The notes below the pieces were generated by a model. That model saw only the letters and a list, made by a program, of their open reading frames with translations, was not told where the DNA came from and searched no databases. 50,125 nt of DNA from Amycolatopsis orientalis DSM 43388. GTDB lineage: Bacteria > Actinomycetota > Actinomycetes > Mycobacteriales > Pseudonocardiaceae. Positions 31,217 to 40,374 of this stretch are shown piece by piece (the first letter of the stretch is position 1; each line of letters opens with the position of its first letter). The stretch covers positions 1 through 50,125 of the forward strand of contig NZ_ASXG01000114.1 of the NCBI RefSeq assembly GCF_000411975.1, given 5' to 3'. Made by a program: the position numbers and the translations under genes.

Positions 31217-31878
31217 CGTCCCTCCCCGTTCCCCGGCGAGCGCTGGGCCCGCCCGGCACTCCGGGACCCCTCCGAAGTGGCGTGCTTGCGTTTGCTTTCG
31301 TTAGTTGGGACGTCGCCACCCCCGTCCGGGTTCCGCAGATGCCCGAGAACCTTCGCGAGTTTTCCCCGCCCGCGCGCACAGCGGCTCTTGACCGTGCCCT
31401 CGGCGATGCCGAGCATCTTCGCGGTTTCGGCCACCGAATAGCCCTCGACGTCGACGAGCAGGATCGGCGCGCGCTGGTCTTCGGGCAGCTCGTCGAGCGC
31501 CTTGCGGACCAGCAGGCTGGTTTCCTTCTCCGCCATCGAATCGCCGGGCGCGGCCGGTTCGTTGAACTCCCCGGTCTCCGGCAGCGGCACGGTCGGCCGG
31601 GCCTGCTTCCGCCGGATCCGGTCGAGGCACGCGTTGACCACGATCCGGTGCAGCCAGGTCGTGACCTGCGACTCCGCGCGGAACTTGCCCGCCGCGCGGA
31701 AGGCCGAGATGAACGCCTCCTGCAGCGCGTCCGCCGCCTCTTCCGGATCGCGCAGCGTGCGCAGCGCTACCGCCCACATACGGTCTCGATGCCGCCGGAC
31801 CAGTTCACTGAACGCATGCGGATCGCCCGCGGCGTGCGCCGCGATCAGATCCGCATCCGTGGGAGCTGCAGCCGTCAC
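31213..31878 (-). CDS. sigM: ECF RNA polymerase sigma factor SigM
   Basis: 221 residues. Region 2 (about 25-87: ALRTLRDPEEAADALQEAFI, TTWLHRIVVNACLDRIRR) and region 4 (about 128-178: LDELPEDQRAPILLVDVEGY, IAEGTVKSRCARGRGKL) are standard for group IV sigma factors. A basic, Ser/Arg-rich tail (190-221) follows. It is controlled by the overlapping anti-sigma factor. The locus matches the mycobacterial sigM neighbourhood (sigM-rsmA-trxB-trxA-cwlM). The GTG start lacks a strong Shine-Dalgarno, so an internal start is possible. Confidence 0.9.
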   Translation of the reverse strand: MTAAAPTDADLIAAHAAGDPHAFSELVRRHRDRMWAVALRTLRDPEEAADALQEAFISAFRAAGKFRAESQVTTWLHRIVVNACLDRIRRKQARPTVPLPETGEFNEPAAPGDSMAEKETSLLVRKALDELPEDQRAPILLVDVEGYSVAETAKMLGIAEGTVKSRCARGRGKLAKVLGHLRNPDGGGDVPTNESKRKHATSEGSRSAGRAQRSPGNGEGR

Positions 31879-31909
31879 CCGGCAGAGCCTACTGAGTCGC
31901 GATCGCAGG

Positions 31910-33511
31910 TCACGCCGCAGGCAGGAAGCTCAGCTCTCCGATCTGGCTCAGGAAGCCATTGCCGCCGTTATCGCCCAGCTGGGTGATCCAGACGATGAAG
32001 TACTGGCTTTGCGTCGGCTGCTGCAGCGTGATCGTGGTGTCCGGCCCGTTCAGGTCGCCGCCTCCGACCACCTTGGTGTCGTCGAGCTGCGGGTTCTTGC
32101 TGTCCGCCGACCGGATCTCGACCTTCGTGCCCGGACTGTCCGCGCTGATCTTCACCTGCGCGAGGTTCACCGGGTTGTCAAACGAGACCGCGATGCCGAC
32201 GCCGGGCTTCAGCGCGGGCAACTGCTGCTGGTACTGGTCGGTTTTCCAGACCGTGCCCGGGTCGCCGTCGATGGTGTTCTTCACCCGGCCGGGGTTGTCG
32301 CCCGAGCCTTCCGGGTTGTAGAGCGAGGCCGACTTCGGAGCCACCGGGTCGCCGACCTTCGGGCCGGCGGGCTGCTGGTTCGCCGGCGGCGGCGCCGGGT
32401 TGCCCGGTTTCGCCGGGGCCGAACTGCTCGGCGGGGCCGCGACGTTGATCGCCGGACCGGTGGGCTTGCCGTCGCCCTGGAACAGGTTGATCAGCATCAG
32501 CCCGCCCCACGCGAGGATCACCACGGTGGCGACCACCAGCACGGTGACGCCGAAGGCCAGCTTGCGCCGCCGCGCGACGTCCTTGACCGGCTTCTTCGTG
32601 GTCCAGATCGTGCCGTCGGGATCCGCCGCCGGGTCTTCCTTGCCGACGGCGTTGATCAGCTGGGTGCGTTCCTCCTGTTCGGCGACCTGGCCGAGCACGC
32701 GCAGGATGGCCGAGCTGGTGCGGATCCCGCCGCTGCCGCCGTCCTCGATCGTGCGCACGGCCAGCGAGGACAGCTCCGGCGGCACCGCGGGCACCAGCGA
32801 CCGCGGCGGCACGACGTGCCCCTGCGGGGTCAGCGGGGCCGCGGGGATCGCGGGCGGTCCGCCGGGCAGCGCCCAGCGTCCGGTGAGCAGCAGATACAGC
32901 ACCGCGCCGAGCGCCTTGACGTCGTCGCGGAGCGTGGCTTCCGGCAGCGGGCCGGGGAAGGCGAGCTTGAGCGCGCCGCCTGGGGTGAGCCGCAGCCGCT
33001 GCGGGTGGTCGAGACCGAGGACGAGGCCGTTCTGGTGGGCGTGGTCGACCGCTTCGGCGAGCGCCTGCACCATCCGCGCGGCCGCGGCGGGGGCCACCGG
33101 GCGCTGCGCGACCAGGTCCACCAGGTCGCTGCCCTTGGTCCATTCCGCCACCACGACGCCGAGCAGGCCCTCGCTGGAGGTGACCCCGCTGCCGAGGCTG
33201 AGCACGTCGAGCACCCGGGCGACGCCGCCGTGCCCGAACTTGGACGCGTGCGCGGCTCGTTCCAGGGTGCGCCGGGCCTGCCGGGCCGCCTCCGGATCGG
33301 CCGGATCGCCGACCAGCAGCGTCAATGCGACGTCTCGTTTGAGCTGCCCGTCCCGCGCTCGCCACAGGTGCGCCGCGGCCCGCTCGTCTACGCCGAACTG
33401 GGCAAGCAGGCGATACCGGCCGTCCCCTACGACGCGTCCGGGCGCGAGCGATCCGCCCCGGGCGCGAATGCCCGCGGCGTCCCCCGCCTGCTCGCTTCGT
33501 CTCGTGTCCAC
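31910..33511 (-). CDS. Membrane-anchored pseudokinase with discoidin-like domain (partner of MurJ)
   Basis: 533 residues. A kinase-fold region (about 20-290) lacks the essential residues: the VAIK lysine position reads VALT, HRDLKPxN is replaced by GLDHPQRLRL, and DFG by AFPG. A membrane segment (about 318-345, FGVTVLVVATVVILAWGG) follows, then a Pro/Ala linker, then a beta-rich domain (about 395-533) with TIDGDPGTVWKT, like F5/8C discoidin domains. In mycobacteria this module is fused to the C-terminus of MviN, where the pseudokinase recruits FhaA after phosphorylation. Here it is a separate gene 79 bp downstream of murJ. Confidence 0.85.
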   Translation of the reverse strand: MDTRRSEQAGDAAGIRARGGSLAPGRVVGDGRYRLLAQFGVDERAAAHLWRARDGQLKRDVALTLLVGDPADPEAARQARRTLERAAHASKFGHGGVARVLDVLSLGSGVTSSEGLLGVVVAEWTKGSDLVDLVAQRPVAPAAAARMVQALAEAVDHAHQNGLVLGLDHPQRLRLTPGGALKLAFPGPLPEATLRDDVKALGAVLYLLLTGRWALPGGPPAIPAAPLTPQGHVVPPRSLVPAVPPELSSLAVRTIEDGGSGGIRTSSAILRVLGQVAEQEERTQLINAVGKEDPAADPDGTIWTTKKPVKDVARRRKLAFGVTVLVVATVVILAWGGLMLINLFQGDGKPTGPAINVAAPPSSSAPAKPGNPAPPPANQQPAGPKVGDPVAPKSASLYNPEGSGDNPGRVKNTIDGDPGTVWKTDQYQQQLPALKPGVGIAVSFDNPVNLAQVKISADSPGTKVEIRSADSKNPQLDDTKVVGGGDLNGPDTTITLQQPTQSQYFIVWITQLGDNGGNGFLSQIGELSFLPAA

Positions 33512-33590
33512 GCTCTCTCCCGCTTCGCTCCCGGCACCGAGGGTACCCGGATCATCAGCCGTAGAAGCGTCGTGAGTCGTGAATCAATCG

Positions 33591-35969
33591 TTACCCGCGC
33601 TTGATCAATCGGGTGAATCTCGATGTTACGGGCTTCAGCTCCTCGACCTTCAGCGCCATGAGCACGCCGAACGAGACCACGATCCCGACGATTCCCTGCA
33701 GGATGAGCTTGATCCAGGCGTGCGGAACCGGACCGATGGACGAGGGCACGATCAGCCCGACGACCCACGCCGCGGCGACCCCGAGGACGCTCGACACGAC
33801 CGTGAACAGGATCACCCCGATCACCCGCTTGCTGCGCAGGTTGCCGAGCGTCACCCACAGCCAGATCTGGCCGAGCATCGCGCCGATCACATAGGTCAGC
33901 GCGTTCACCATCATCACGCCGAGGACGATGTTCTCCGGGTTCAGCAGAACCGGGCACAGGAACAGCAGCGGCACCTTGACCACGGTCATCACGATCATGA
34001 TCAGCGTCGGCGTCCGCGCGTCCTTCATCGCGTAGAACACGCGCATCTGGAGCATCACCAGCGCGTACGGCAGCAGCGCGAACGCCGTGATCGCCAGCGC
34101 CTGGCCCATCCGCTCGGCGCCCTCGAGCGAGCCCTTGCCCAGCGCGAACAGCGCGACCCCCATCGATGAGCCGACGATCGTCATCACCGCGGAGATCGGG
34201 ACGAGGGTCACCGTCGAGATCCGCGAAGCGTAGGACAGGTCGCTGACCAGCTTCTTCGTGTCCCCGTCGGCCGCGGCGCGGCTCATTCTCGGCATGATCG
34301 CGGTGAGCAGCGAGACGCCGAGCACCCCGTACGGCAGCTGGAACAGCAACCAGGCGTAGTTGTAGGCGGTGACCCCGCCCGAGGTGCCCTTGGTGAGCAC
34401 GCGAGTGGTGATCGTCAGGCCGACCTGGCTGACCGCGACGTAGCCGACGACCCACAGGGCCAGGCCGCCGAACTCCTTCATCCGGCTGTCCAGGCCCCAG
34501 CGCCAGCGCGGGCGGAAGCCCGAGCGCAGCAGCGGCGGGATCAGCATCAGCGCCTGCGCGGCGATGCCGCCGGTCACGCCGAGGCCGAGCGTGAGCACCT
34601 TCGGATCGGTGATCGACGGATTGCCGGTGTCGATCGAACCGGGCATCAGCCACACCACGAGGATGGTGAAGATGACCACCAGGTTGTTGATCACCGGCGC
34701 CCAGGCGGTCGGCCCGAACACGTGCTTGGCGTTCAACATCGCCGAGACCAGCGCGAACACGCCGTAGAAGAAGATCTCCGGCAGCAGCAGGTAGGCGAAC
34801 GCGGTGGTCAGGCCCGCGCTCGCGTTGCCGGACGAATCGATGTACAGCGAGGTGAACGCCGGTGCCGCGATCACCGCGATCACGGTGCCGATGAACAGCA
34901 CTGTGATGCCGGTGGTCAGCAGCCGTTGCGCGTAGGCCTGCCCGTGATCCGGATCGTCCTGCGAACGCACCAGCAGCGGCACCACCACACTGGTGAGCAC
35001 GCCGCCGAGCAGCAGCTCGAAGATGATGTTGGGCATCGTGTTCGCGACGTTGAACGAGTCGGTCGCGATCCCGTTGCCGATCGCCGCGACCAGCAGCACC
35101 TTCCACAGGAACCCGGTGATCCGGCTGATCAGCGACGCGATCGCCATCCGGCCGGACGCCTTGGCGACCGAGGGGCCCTCGTCCTTGGGCCGCTCGGGCG
35201 CTTCCGCCGGACGCGCGAGCGGCGCGTCCTTGATCCGCGGCATGACCTGGGTGGCCAGCGCGTCGTACGGGCGCAGCACGTCCGGGTCGGCGGTCGGCCA
35301 GCGCGAGGGGGCCGCCAGCGGGACGCCCGCGGTGCGCGGGATGAACCGGGTGGCTTCCGGGTCCCGCATCGCCTCTTCCTGCCACGGCCGGATCGGCGTG
35401 CCGGGACGCGGGCCGCGGCCGCGGTGCACCGGCGGCTGCGGGCCGGGTGCGTTCGCCGGCGGCGGGGTGGGCTGCGGAAGCTGGCCGCGGTTCGGCGGCT
35501 GGTTGGCCGGCGGAAGCGGCTGCGGCCCCGACGGTGGGAGTTGCTGCGGTCCGGACGGCGGCCCGGACGGCCGCGGCGGGGGCGGCCGGCGCACCGGCGG
35601 CATGGCTGCCCTGGTCGGAGCCGGGCGCTGCTGGCCGTTCGGCGGCGGGACGCGGCGCGGGGCCCGGTCCCGGGGATCGCGGGGTTCGCCGCCGCGCGGT
35701 TCGATCCTGCGCGGCTGTGCGCGATCGGCGGGCGGACGGTCGTCCGGCAGCGGCATCCGGCGAGTGCCGTTGGGCGGCGGCTGCCTGCGGTCGGCGGGCG
35801 GCGGCGGAGGAGGAGGCTGGCGACGGGCGTCCCGCACCGCGCGGCGAGGCTGGTCGTCCCGCCTCGGCGCCGCGCCGTCCCTCCGGGGACGCCCCGCGCG
35901 CTCGGGTGGTTGACCCGGCTCTTTGTCCAACGCGTGCCCAATCCTCGGCGGTCCCCTGCTCCCTGCCAT
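33591..35969 (-). CDS. murJ: Lipid II flippase MurJ (MviN) with long Pro/Arg-rich N-terminal extension
   Basis: 792 residues. About 260 disordered Pro/Arg/Gln-rich residues precede the MviN core (about 262-790) with some 14 membrane segments, beginning SGRMAIASLISRITGF; the MurJ family Arg is in RITGF. MurJ flips lipid II to the outside for peptidoglycan synthesis. Motifs SFNVANTMPNIIFELLLGG and YNYAWLLFQLPYGVLGVSL mark the family. The ATG at 35969 has no clear ribosome-binding site, so translation may start further inside; the extension is nonetheless in frame and open. It lies between the DUF6049 gene (61 bp) and the pseudokinase gene. Confidence 0.9.
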   Translation of the reverse strand: MAGSRGPPRIGHALDKEPGQPPERAGRPRRDGAAPRRDDQPRRAVRDARRQPPPPPPPADRRQPPPNGTRRMPLPDDRPPADRAQPRRIEPRGGEPRDPRDRAPRRVPPPNGQQRPAPTRAAMPPVRRPPPPRPSGPPSGPQQLPPSGPQPLPPANQPPNRGQLPQPTPPPANAPGPQPPVHRGRGPRPGTPIRPWQEEAMRDPEATRFIPRTAGVPLAAPSRWPTADPDVLRPYDALATQVMPRIKDAPLARPAEAPERPKDEGPSVAKASGRMAIASLISRITGFLWKVLLVAAIGNGIATDSFNVANTMPNIIFELLLGGVLTSVVVPLLVRSQDDPDHGQAYAQRLLTTGITVLFIGTVIAVIAAPAFTSLYIDSSGNASAGLTTAFAYLLLPEIFFYGVFALVSAMLNAKHVFGPTAWAPVINNLVVIFTILVVWLMPGSIDTGNPSITDPKVLTLGLGVTGGIAAQALMLIPPLLRSGFRPRWRWGLDSRMKEFGGLALWVVGYVAVSQVGLTITTRVLTKGTSGGVTAYNYAWLLFQLPYGVLGVSLLTAIMPRMSRAAADGDTKKLVSDLSYASRISTVTLVPISAVMTIVGSSMGVALFALGKGSLEGAERMGQALAITAFALLPYALVMLQMRVFYAMKDARTPTLIMIVMTVVKVPLLFLCPVLLNPENIVLGVMMVNALTYVIGAMLGQIWLWVTLGNLRSKRVIGVILFTVVSSVLGVAAAWVVGLIVPSSIGPVPHAWIKLILQGIVGIVVSFGVLMALKVEELKPVTSRFTRLIKRG

Positions 35970-36030
35970 TGTGGCAGCGCCGACCCAGGGTAATCGGGAA
36001 CGGCCGCGAGCACCCGCCCCCTTCCGGATG

Positions 36031-38196
36031 TCAGGCCGCGCCGCCTCGGCTTTCCTTGACTCGCCGGTAGATCCGCCGGGACGCCAGCAGCAACAGCGCG
36101 CAACCAGCGACGACGGTGATGATGATGGTGATCGGGCCGTATTCGGTCGAGGTCAGCTCGAACCGCGCGGTCGCGCCGAGATCTGTGCCCGAAGGGGTGG
36201 TCAAGGACACATCGACCGACAGGTGCCCGGCCCGCAGCGCCTCGATCTGCACGTAGCGGGTCTGCCCGCCCTTCGCCGGGAACAGCAGCTCCTTGTTCGT
36301 CTGCTCCGGCCGGATGCCCATGGTGTTCTTGAGCGCGATCTGCGCCGTGATGCCGACCGGCAGGTCGTTGTGCACGTACACCGGCAGCGGCGAGGAGCCG
36401 GACGCGAGCGCAATCGTTTGCTTCGGCTGTTCGACGGTCACCTGGTCGCGGATCGCGGCGAGTTCCGCGGTCGCGTTCGCCGAAGCGGACGGCACCGACG
36501 CCGACGGGCCGAACGCGGTCGAACTGCCGCGCACCAGCGCGTCGCGCACCGGACCGATGATCGCCTTCGGCTCGACCCGGTTCCGGGGGTCGATCTGCAT
36601 CGCCGACAGCAGGCTGGCGACGTCCTGGTCGAGGCCGGACAGCTGGTCGGCGACCGCCGCGCCGCCGTCCGACCGGGTGTTGTCGACCAGCGAGGCGCTG
36701 CCTTCGGGGGCGCTCCCCAGCAGGTCGTCGAGCGTCGAACCGGCCGTCACGCCCGCGTTCGTGAGCTTGCCGAGCCCGGACAGGAAGGCGTTCAGCTCGT
36801 CGGTGGTGGCGTCCCAGCGTCGCGGCGGAGCGACGAGCAGCGACCCGCTGGTGGCTCCCTCGGCGCGGCCGAGCCCGGCCTCGAACGCGATCGCGGCGAG
36901 CCCGTTCTGCGTGGAGACCGCGCGCTGCGACGCCCCGCTGTAGGTAGTCGGCGTCTGCGCGCTCGGCGTGAATCCGGTGAGCCCGGCGGTAGCCATCGAG
37001 TTGGTCGGCTGCGCGCGCAGGCCGTCGGAAAGCGTCGCCGCGCCGGTGACGGTCTCGTCGTCGCCGCCCGCGCGCAGCTTCGCGCCGTCGGTCAGCACGG
37101 TCTGGAAGCCGCCCGACGAGATGGCCGAGAGCGCCTTCTCGTCCGGCGTCCCGCCCGGCCACAACACGCCGGTCTTCGACTCGACGCCGAGCACCTCGCG
37201 GATCGTGGCGGTGCCGTTCAGGGCAGTGGTCATGAGGCCGGCGTCGGGGTTGCCGTCGGCACCGCGGATCTTGCCCAGCGTGGTGAGGTCGGCGTCGGCG
37301 AACGGCAGCGGGACCACACACCGGCCGGTGACCAGCGCGCGCAGCGCCGCGAGCCAGTTCGACGCGGCGTCCGCGCCCTTGCCCGCGACCCCGCCGCTGA
37401 CCCGGTAGCCGTTTCGCATCGCGTCGACGGTGCGCAACAGGTCGGGATCGAGGGCGAAGCACAGCGAACCGCCGATCTTCGGGTTCGTCTCCTGCGCCGC
37501 GCGCGCGGCCGAGACCAGGGAATACAGCCGTCCGCCCGGGCTCAGTTCGTCGGCGAGCGAGTCGTCGGTGAGCGTCATCGGCACGCCGAACGGCGCGGTC
37601 TGGATATGCGGCGTGCTGTCGGTGATCGGCCACAGCACGGCCAGTTTCGAATGCCGCGGCGTCGCCTGGTTGTTCGCGTGGCCCGGCGTCGACAGCACCG
37701 GCATGAGCAAGCTCACCGCGGCGAGCCGGGCCGGACCGCCGTACTCCGGCGTGCCGTTCACGTTCACCAGCAGCGGGTATACGCCCGGCCGGAGCGCCGC
37801 GCCGCGCGGCCCGGTGAGCGGCACCGTGATGTTCATCCGCGCGCTCTGCCCCGGCTCCAGCTCCTCGGCGAGCGACGTGAAATCGGTGAGCGGGGTGTCC
37901 TGCACCGGATTCCCGGCGAGCACCGAGTCCATCGCGCGCGGGCTGGCGAGGCGTTCGCCGATCTGCAGCCGGGCCATCGGCTTGACGATCCGCCGGGACC
38001 CGGTGTTGGTCACCGTCCCGGTCACCGTGATCGCCTGGTCCGAGCTGGTGATCAAGCGCGGGGCGAGCTGGCCGAGGTCGAGCCGCAGCCGGGCCGGTTC
38101 CGGCGACGGATTCTCCTGCGCGTCCGCCGGCGCACCGAACAACGCGGTGGCGGCGACGATCAGCAAGGACAGCAAGAAGGCGGCGGGCCGCTTCAC
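36031..38196 (-). CDS. DUF6049 family secreted membrane-anchored protein (Rv3909-like)
   Basis: 721 residues. A signal peptide (about 1-26, AAFLLSLLIVAATALFGAPADA) is followed by an extracellular Ig-like and alpha/beta region (LRLDLGQLAPRLITSSDQAI, ITVTGTVTNTGSRRI) and a C-terminal membrane segment (about 690-712, YGPITIIITVVAGCALLLLA) with a basic end. The role is unknown; the position upstream of murJ is conserved in actinobacteria, suggesting an envelope function. The GTG at 38196 has GAGGGAG about 7 nt upstream and gives a proper signal peptide; a longer frame upstream overlaps the NUDIX gene and is rejected. Confidence 0.85.
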   Translation of the reverse strand: MKRPAAFLLSLLIVAATALFGAPADAQENPSPEPARLRLDLGQLAPRLITSSDQAITVTGTVTNTGSRRIVKPMARLQIGERLASPRAMDSVLAGNPVQDTPLTDFTSLAEELEPGQSARMNITVPLTGPRGAALRPGVYPLLVNVNGTPEYGGPARLAAVSLLMPVLSTPGHANNQATPRHSKLAVLWPITDSTPHIQTAPFGVPMTLTDDSLADELSPGGRLYSLVSAARAAQETNPKIGGSLCFALDPDLLRTVDAMRNGYRVSGGVAGKGADAASNWLAALRALVTGRCVVPLPFADADLTTLGKIRGADGNPDAGLMTTALNGTATIREVLGVESKTGVLWPGGTPDEKALSAISSGGFQTVLTDGAKLRAGGDDETVTGAATLSDGLRAQPTNSMATAGLTGFTPSAQTPTTYSGASQRAVSTQNGLAAIAFEAGLGRAEGATSGSLLVAPPRRWDATTDELNAFLSGLGKLTNAGVTAGSTLDDLLGSAPEGSASLVDNTRSDGGAAVADQLSGLDQDVASLLSAMQIDPRNRVEPKAIIGPVRDALVRGSSTAFGPSASVPSASANATAELAAIRDQVTVEQPKQTIALASGSSPLPVYVHNDLPVGITAQIALKNTMGIRPEQTNKELLFPAKGGQTRYVQIEALRAGHLSVDVSLTTPSGTDLGATARFELTSTEYGPITIIITVVAGCALLLLASRRIYRRVKESRGGAA

Positions 38197-38210
38197 TCGG
38201 GTGCTCCCTC

Positions 38211-38717
38211 TCAGCCGCGCTCGTCGGGCGCGAAAAGTTCTGCTGCCCCGCGAACCAGCTTGCGCTCGTCCGCGTAGGCGAGGGTGGTCTCCAGCTCGGC
38301 CAGCGGAACCCAGGCGACCTCGGTCACCTCGACGTCCTCGTCCGACAGTTCGCCGCCGGTGGCTTCGAGCAGGAAATGGTGCACGGTCTTGTGCACCCGG
38401 CGCTGCTGCGCGACGAACCAGTAGTCGATGGTGCCCAGCGGCTGCAGCACGCGCGCGGAGATGCCGGTTTCCTCCTTCACCTCGCGCACCGCGGTCTGCT
38501 CCACCGTCTCCCCGTCCTCGATGTGGCCCTTCGGCAACGACCACAGCAGTCTGCCGTGCCGGTCGAGCCGCCCGATCAGCACCGCGTGTTCTCGCTCCGG
38601 GTCGACGACCAGTCCGCCCGCCGAGGTCTCGTCGACCGTGGTCAGCCGCCTGCCGCGGTGCCGCCGTCGCCGCCGGCGCGGCGTCGGCGGTCCGGCGCGA
38701 CCGGCAGATCCAGACAT
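38211..38717 (-). CDS. NUDIX hydrolase (MutT4-like)
   Basis: 168 residues with a complete Nudix box, GHIEDGE...REVKEETG (64-86), the catalytic metal-binding helix. The substrate is unknown; candidates are oxidised nucleotides, diadenosine polyphosphates or dNTPs. A basic Arg/His-rich N-terminus (1-24) precedes the fold. It is the first gene of the minus-strand run that leads to murJ and sigM, and is divergent from the CCA-adding enzyme across a 101-bp gap. The same pair (mutT4 and pcnA) is divergent in Mycobacterium. Confidence 0.9.
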   Translation of the reverse strand: MSGSAGRAGPPTPRRRRRRHRGRRLTTVDETSAGGLVVDPEREHAVLIGRLDRHGRLLWSLPKGHIEDGETVEQTAVREVKEETGISARVLQPLGTIDYWFVAQQRRVHKTVHHFLLEATGGELSDEDVEVTEVAWVPLAELETTLAYADERKLVRGAAELFAPDERG

Positions 38718-38818
38718 GCTGCGATGCTAGAGCAAACGGTCGCCCGGGTACTCTGGCTCTCCGTGTCCGTGTCCGGCGGCGCCGGCAGCGTTGGCGCCAT
38801 TTTCGTGGTGGGATTCGA

Positions 38819-40264
38819 GTGAACAACCTGGTCGCCCAGCAGAACGCGGTGACGGAACTGATGCGAGTGTCCCCGCTGGCCGACGAGCTGGCCGAGCGCT
38901 TCGCGCGCGCTGGCCACAGCTTGTACCTGGTCGGCGGCAGCGTGCGCGACGCGCTGCTCGGGAGGCTGTCGAACGACCTCGACTTCACCACCGACGCGCG
39001 CCCGGACCGGGTGCTGCAGATCGTGAGCGAATGGGGCGACGCGGTCTGGGACGTCGGCATCGCGTTCGGCACCGTCGGCGTCACCAAGAACGGCACCACG
39101 CTGGAGATCACCACGTTCCGCGCGGACAGCTACGACCGCGTCGGCCGCAATCCCGAGGTCACCTTCGGCGACACCATCGAGGGCGACCTGCTGCGCCGCG
39201 ATTTCACCGTCAACGCGATGGCGATCGACCTGGTCGGGAAGACGTTCATCGACCCGCACGACGGCATGGACGCGCTCCGGCTGAAGGTGCTCGACACCCC
39301 GGCGCTGCCGCAGGAGTCGTTCGCCGACGACCCGCTGCGGATGATGCGCGCGGCCCGGTTCTCCGCGCAGCTCGGCTTCACCGCCGCGCCGCGCGTAGTC
39401 GAGGCGATGACGTCGATGGCCAGTGAGATCGACCGGATCACCGCCGAGCGGGTGCAGACCGAACTGTCGAAGCTGATGCTCGCCCCCGACCCGCGGCCGG
39501 GCCTGGAACTGCTGGTCGACACCGGGCTGGCCGACCGGGTGCTGCCCGAGCTGCCCGGCATGCGGCTGGCGATCGACGAGCACCACCAGCACAAGGACGT
39601 CTACCAGCATTCGCTGACCGTGCTCGCGCAGGCGATCGCGCTGGAGAAAACGCACGAGCCGACCAGCGAACCGGACCTCGTGCTGCGGTTGGCCGCGCTG
39701 CTGCACGACATCGGCAAGCCGGCCACGCGGGAGTTCCAGCCCGGCGGCGGCGTGAGCTTCCACCACCACGAGGTGGTCGGCGCCCGGATGGCCCGCAAAC
39801 GTTTGCGGGCGTTGAAGTACTCCAAGGAAATCGTCGAGCAGGTTTCCCAGCTCGTGTTCCTCCACCTGCGGTTTCACGGGTACGGCGGCGGCGAGTGGAC
39901 CGATTCGGCGGTCCGCCGCTACGTCACCGACGCCGGCGACCTGCTGACCCGGCTGCACAAGCTCGTCCGCGCCGATTCGACGACGCGCAACAAGCGCAAG
40001 GCGGCCGCGCTGCAGGCGACCTACGACGATCTCGAGGCCCGCATCGCGCGGATCAAGGAGCAGGAGGACCTCGACCGCGTCCGGCCGGACCTCGACGGCA
40101 ACGAGATCATGCGGCTGCTCGGCCTCTCGCCGGGCCCGGAGGTCGGCCGGGCCTGGAAGTTCCTCAAGGAGCTGCGGCTGGACCGCGGTCCGCTGGAGCA
40201 CGACGAGGCGGTCGCCGAACTGAAGAAGTGGGCGGCGGCGGAAGGCCTCGGTTCGGCCGACTAG
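38819..40264 (+). CDS. pcnA: CCA tRNA nucleotidyltransferase (PcnA, class II with HD domain)
   Basis: 481 residues. The nucleotidyltransferase head has GGSVRD (39-44) and NDLDFTT (52-58, with metal ligands D53 and D55), then RRDFTVNA (126-133) and the DPLRMMRAARF block that reads base specificity. The C-terminal HD domain has HDIGK (296-300) and HHHEVVG. It adds or repairs CCA at tRNA 3' ends, or polyadenylates RNA. The encoded tRNA-Ile in this window lacks CCA, so such activity is needed. The GTG at 38819 has GGTGGG about 7 nt upstream. Confidence 0.93.
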   Translation: MNNLVAQQNAVTELMRVSPLADELAERFARAGHSLYLVGGSVRDALLGRLSNDLDFTTDARPDRVLQIVSEWGDAVWDVGIAFGTVGVTKNGTTLEITTFRADSYDRVGRNPEVTFGDTIEGDLLRRDFTVNAMAIDLVGKTFIDPHDGMDALRLKVLDTPALPQESFADDPLRMMRAARFSAQLGFTAAPRVVEAMTSMASEIDRITAERVQTELSKLMLAPDPRPGLELLVDTGLADRVLPELPGMRLAIDEHHQHKDVYQHSLTVLAQAIALEKTHEPTSEPDLVLRLAALLHDIGKPATREFQPGGGVSFHHHEVVGARMARKRLRALKYSKEIVEQVSQLVFLHLRFHGYGGGEWTDSAVRRYVTDAGDLLTRLHKLVRADSTTRNKRKAAALQATYDDLEARIARIKEQEDLDRVRPDLDGNEIMRLLGLSPGPEVGRAWKFLKELRLDRGPLEHDEAVAELKKWAAAEGLGSAD

Positions 40265-40374
40265 TCCTGGGAAGTGAATTCAGGATCGCGGGTTCACCAC
40301 GATCCCCCTTTGGACTCTGGATCATCGCCCGGCCAGCCGAGATACTCCCTTTCTTGAACCGAACAGGGGGATCG

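Noticed and set aside
38197..39114. N-terminal extension of the DUF6049 gene
   Set aside because: It would overlap the NUDIX gene and hide the clear signal peptide that starts at 38196.
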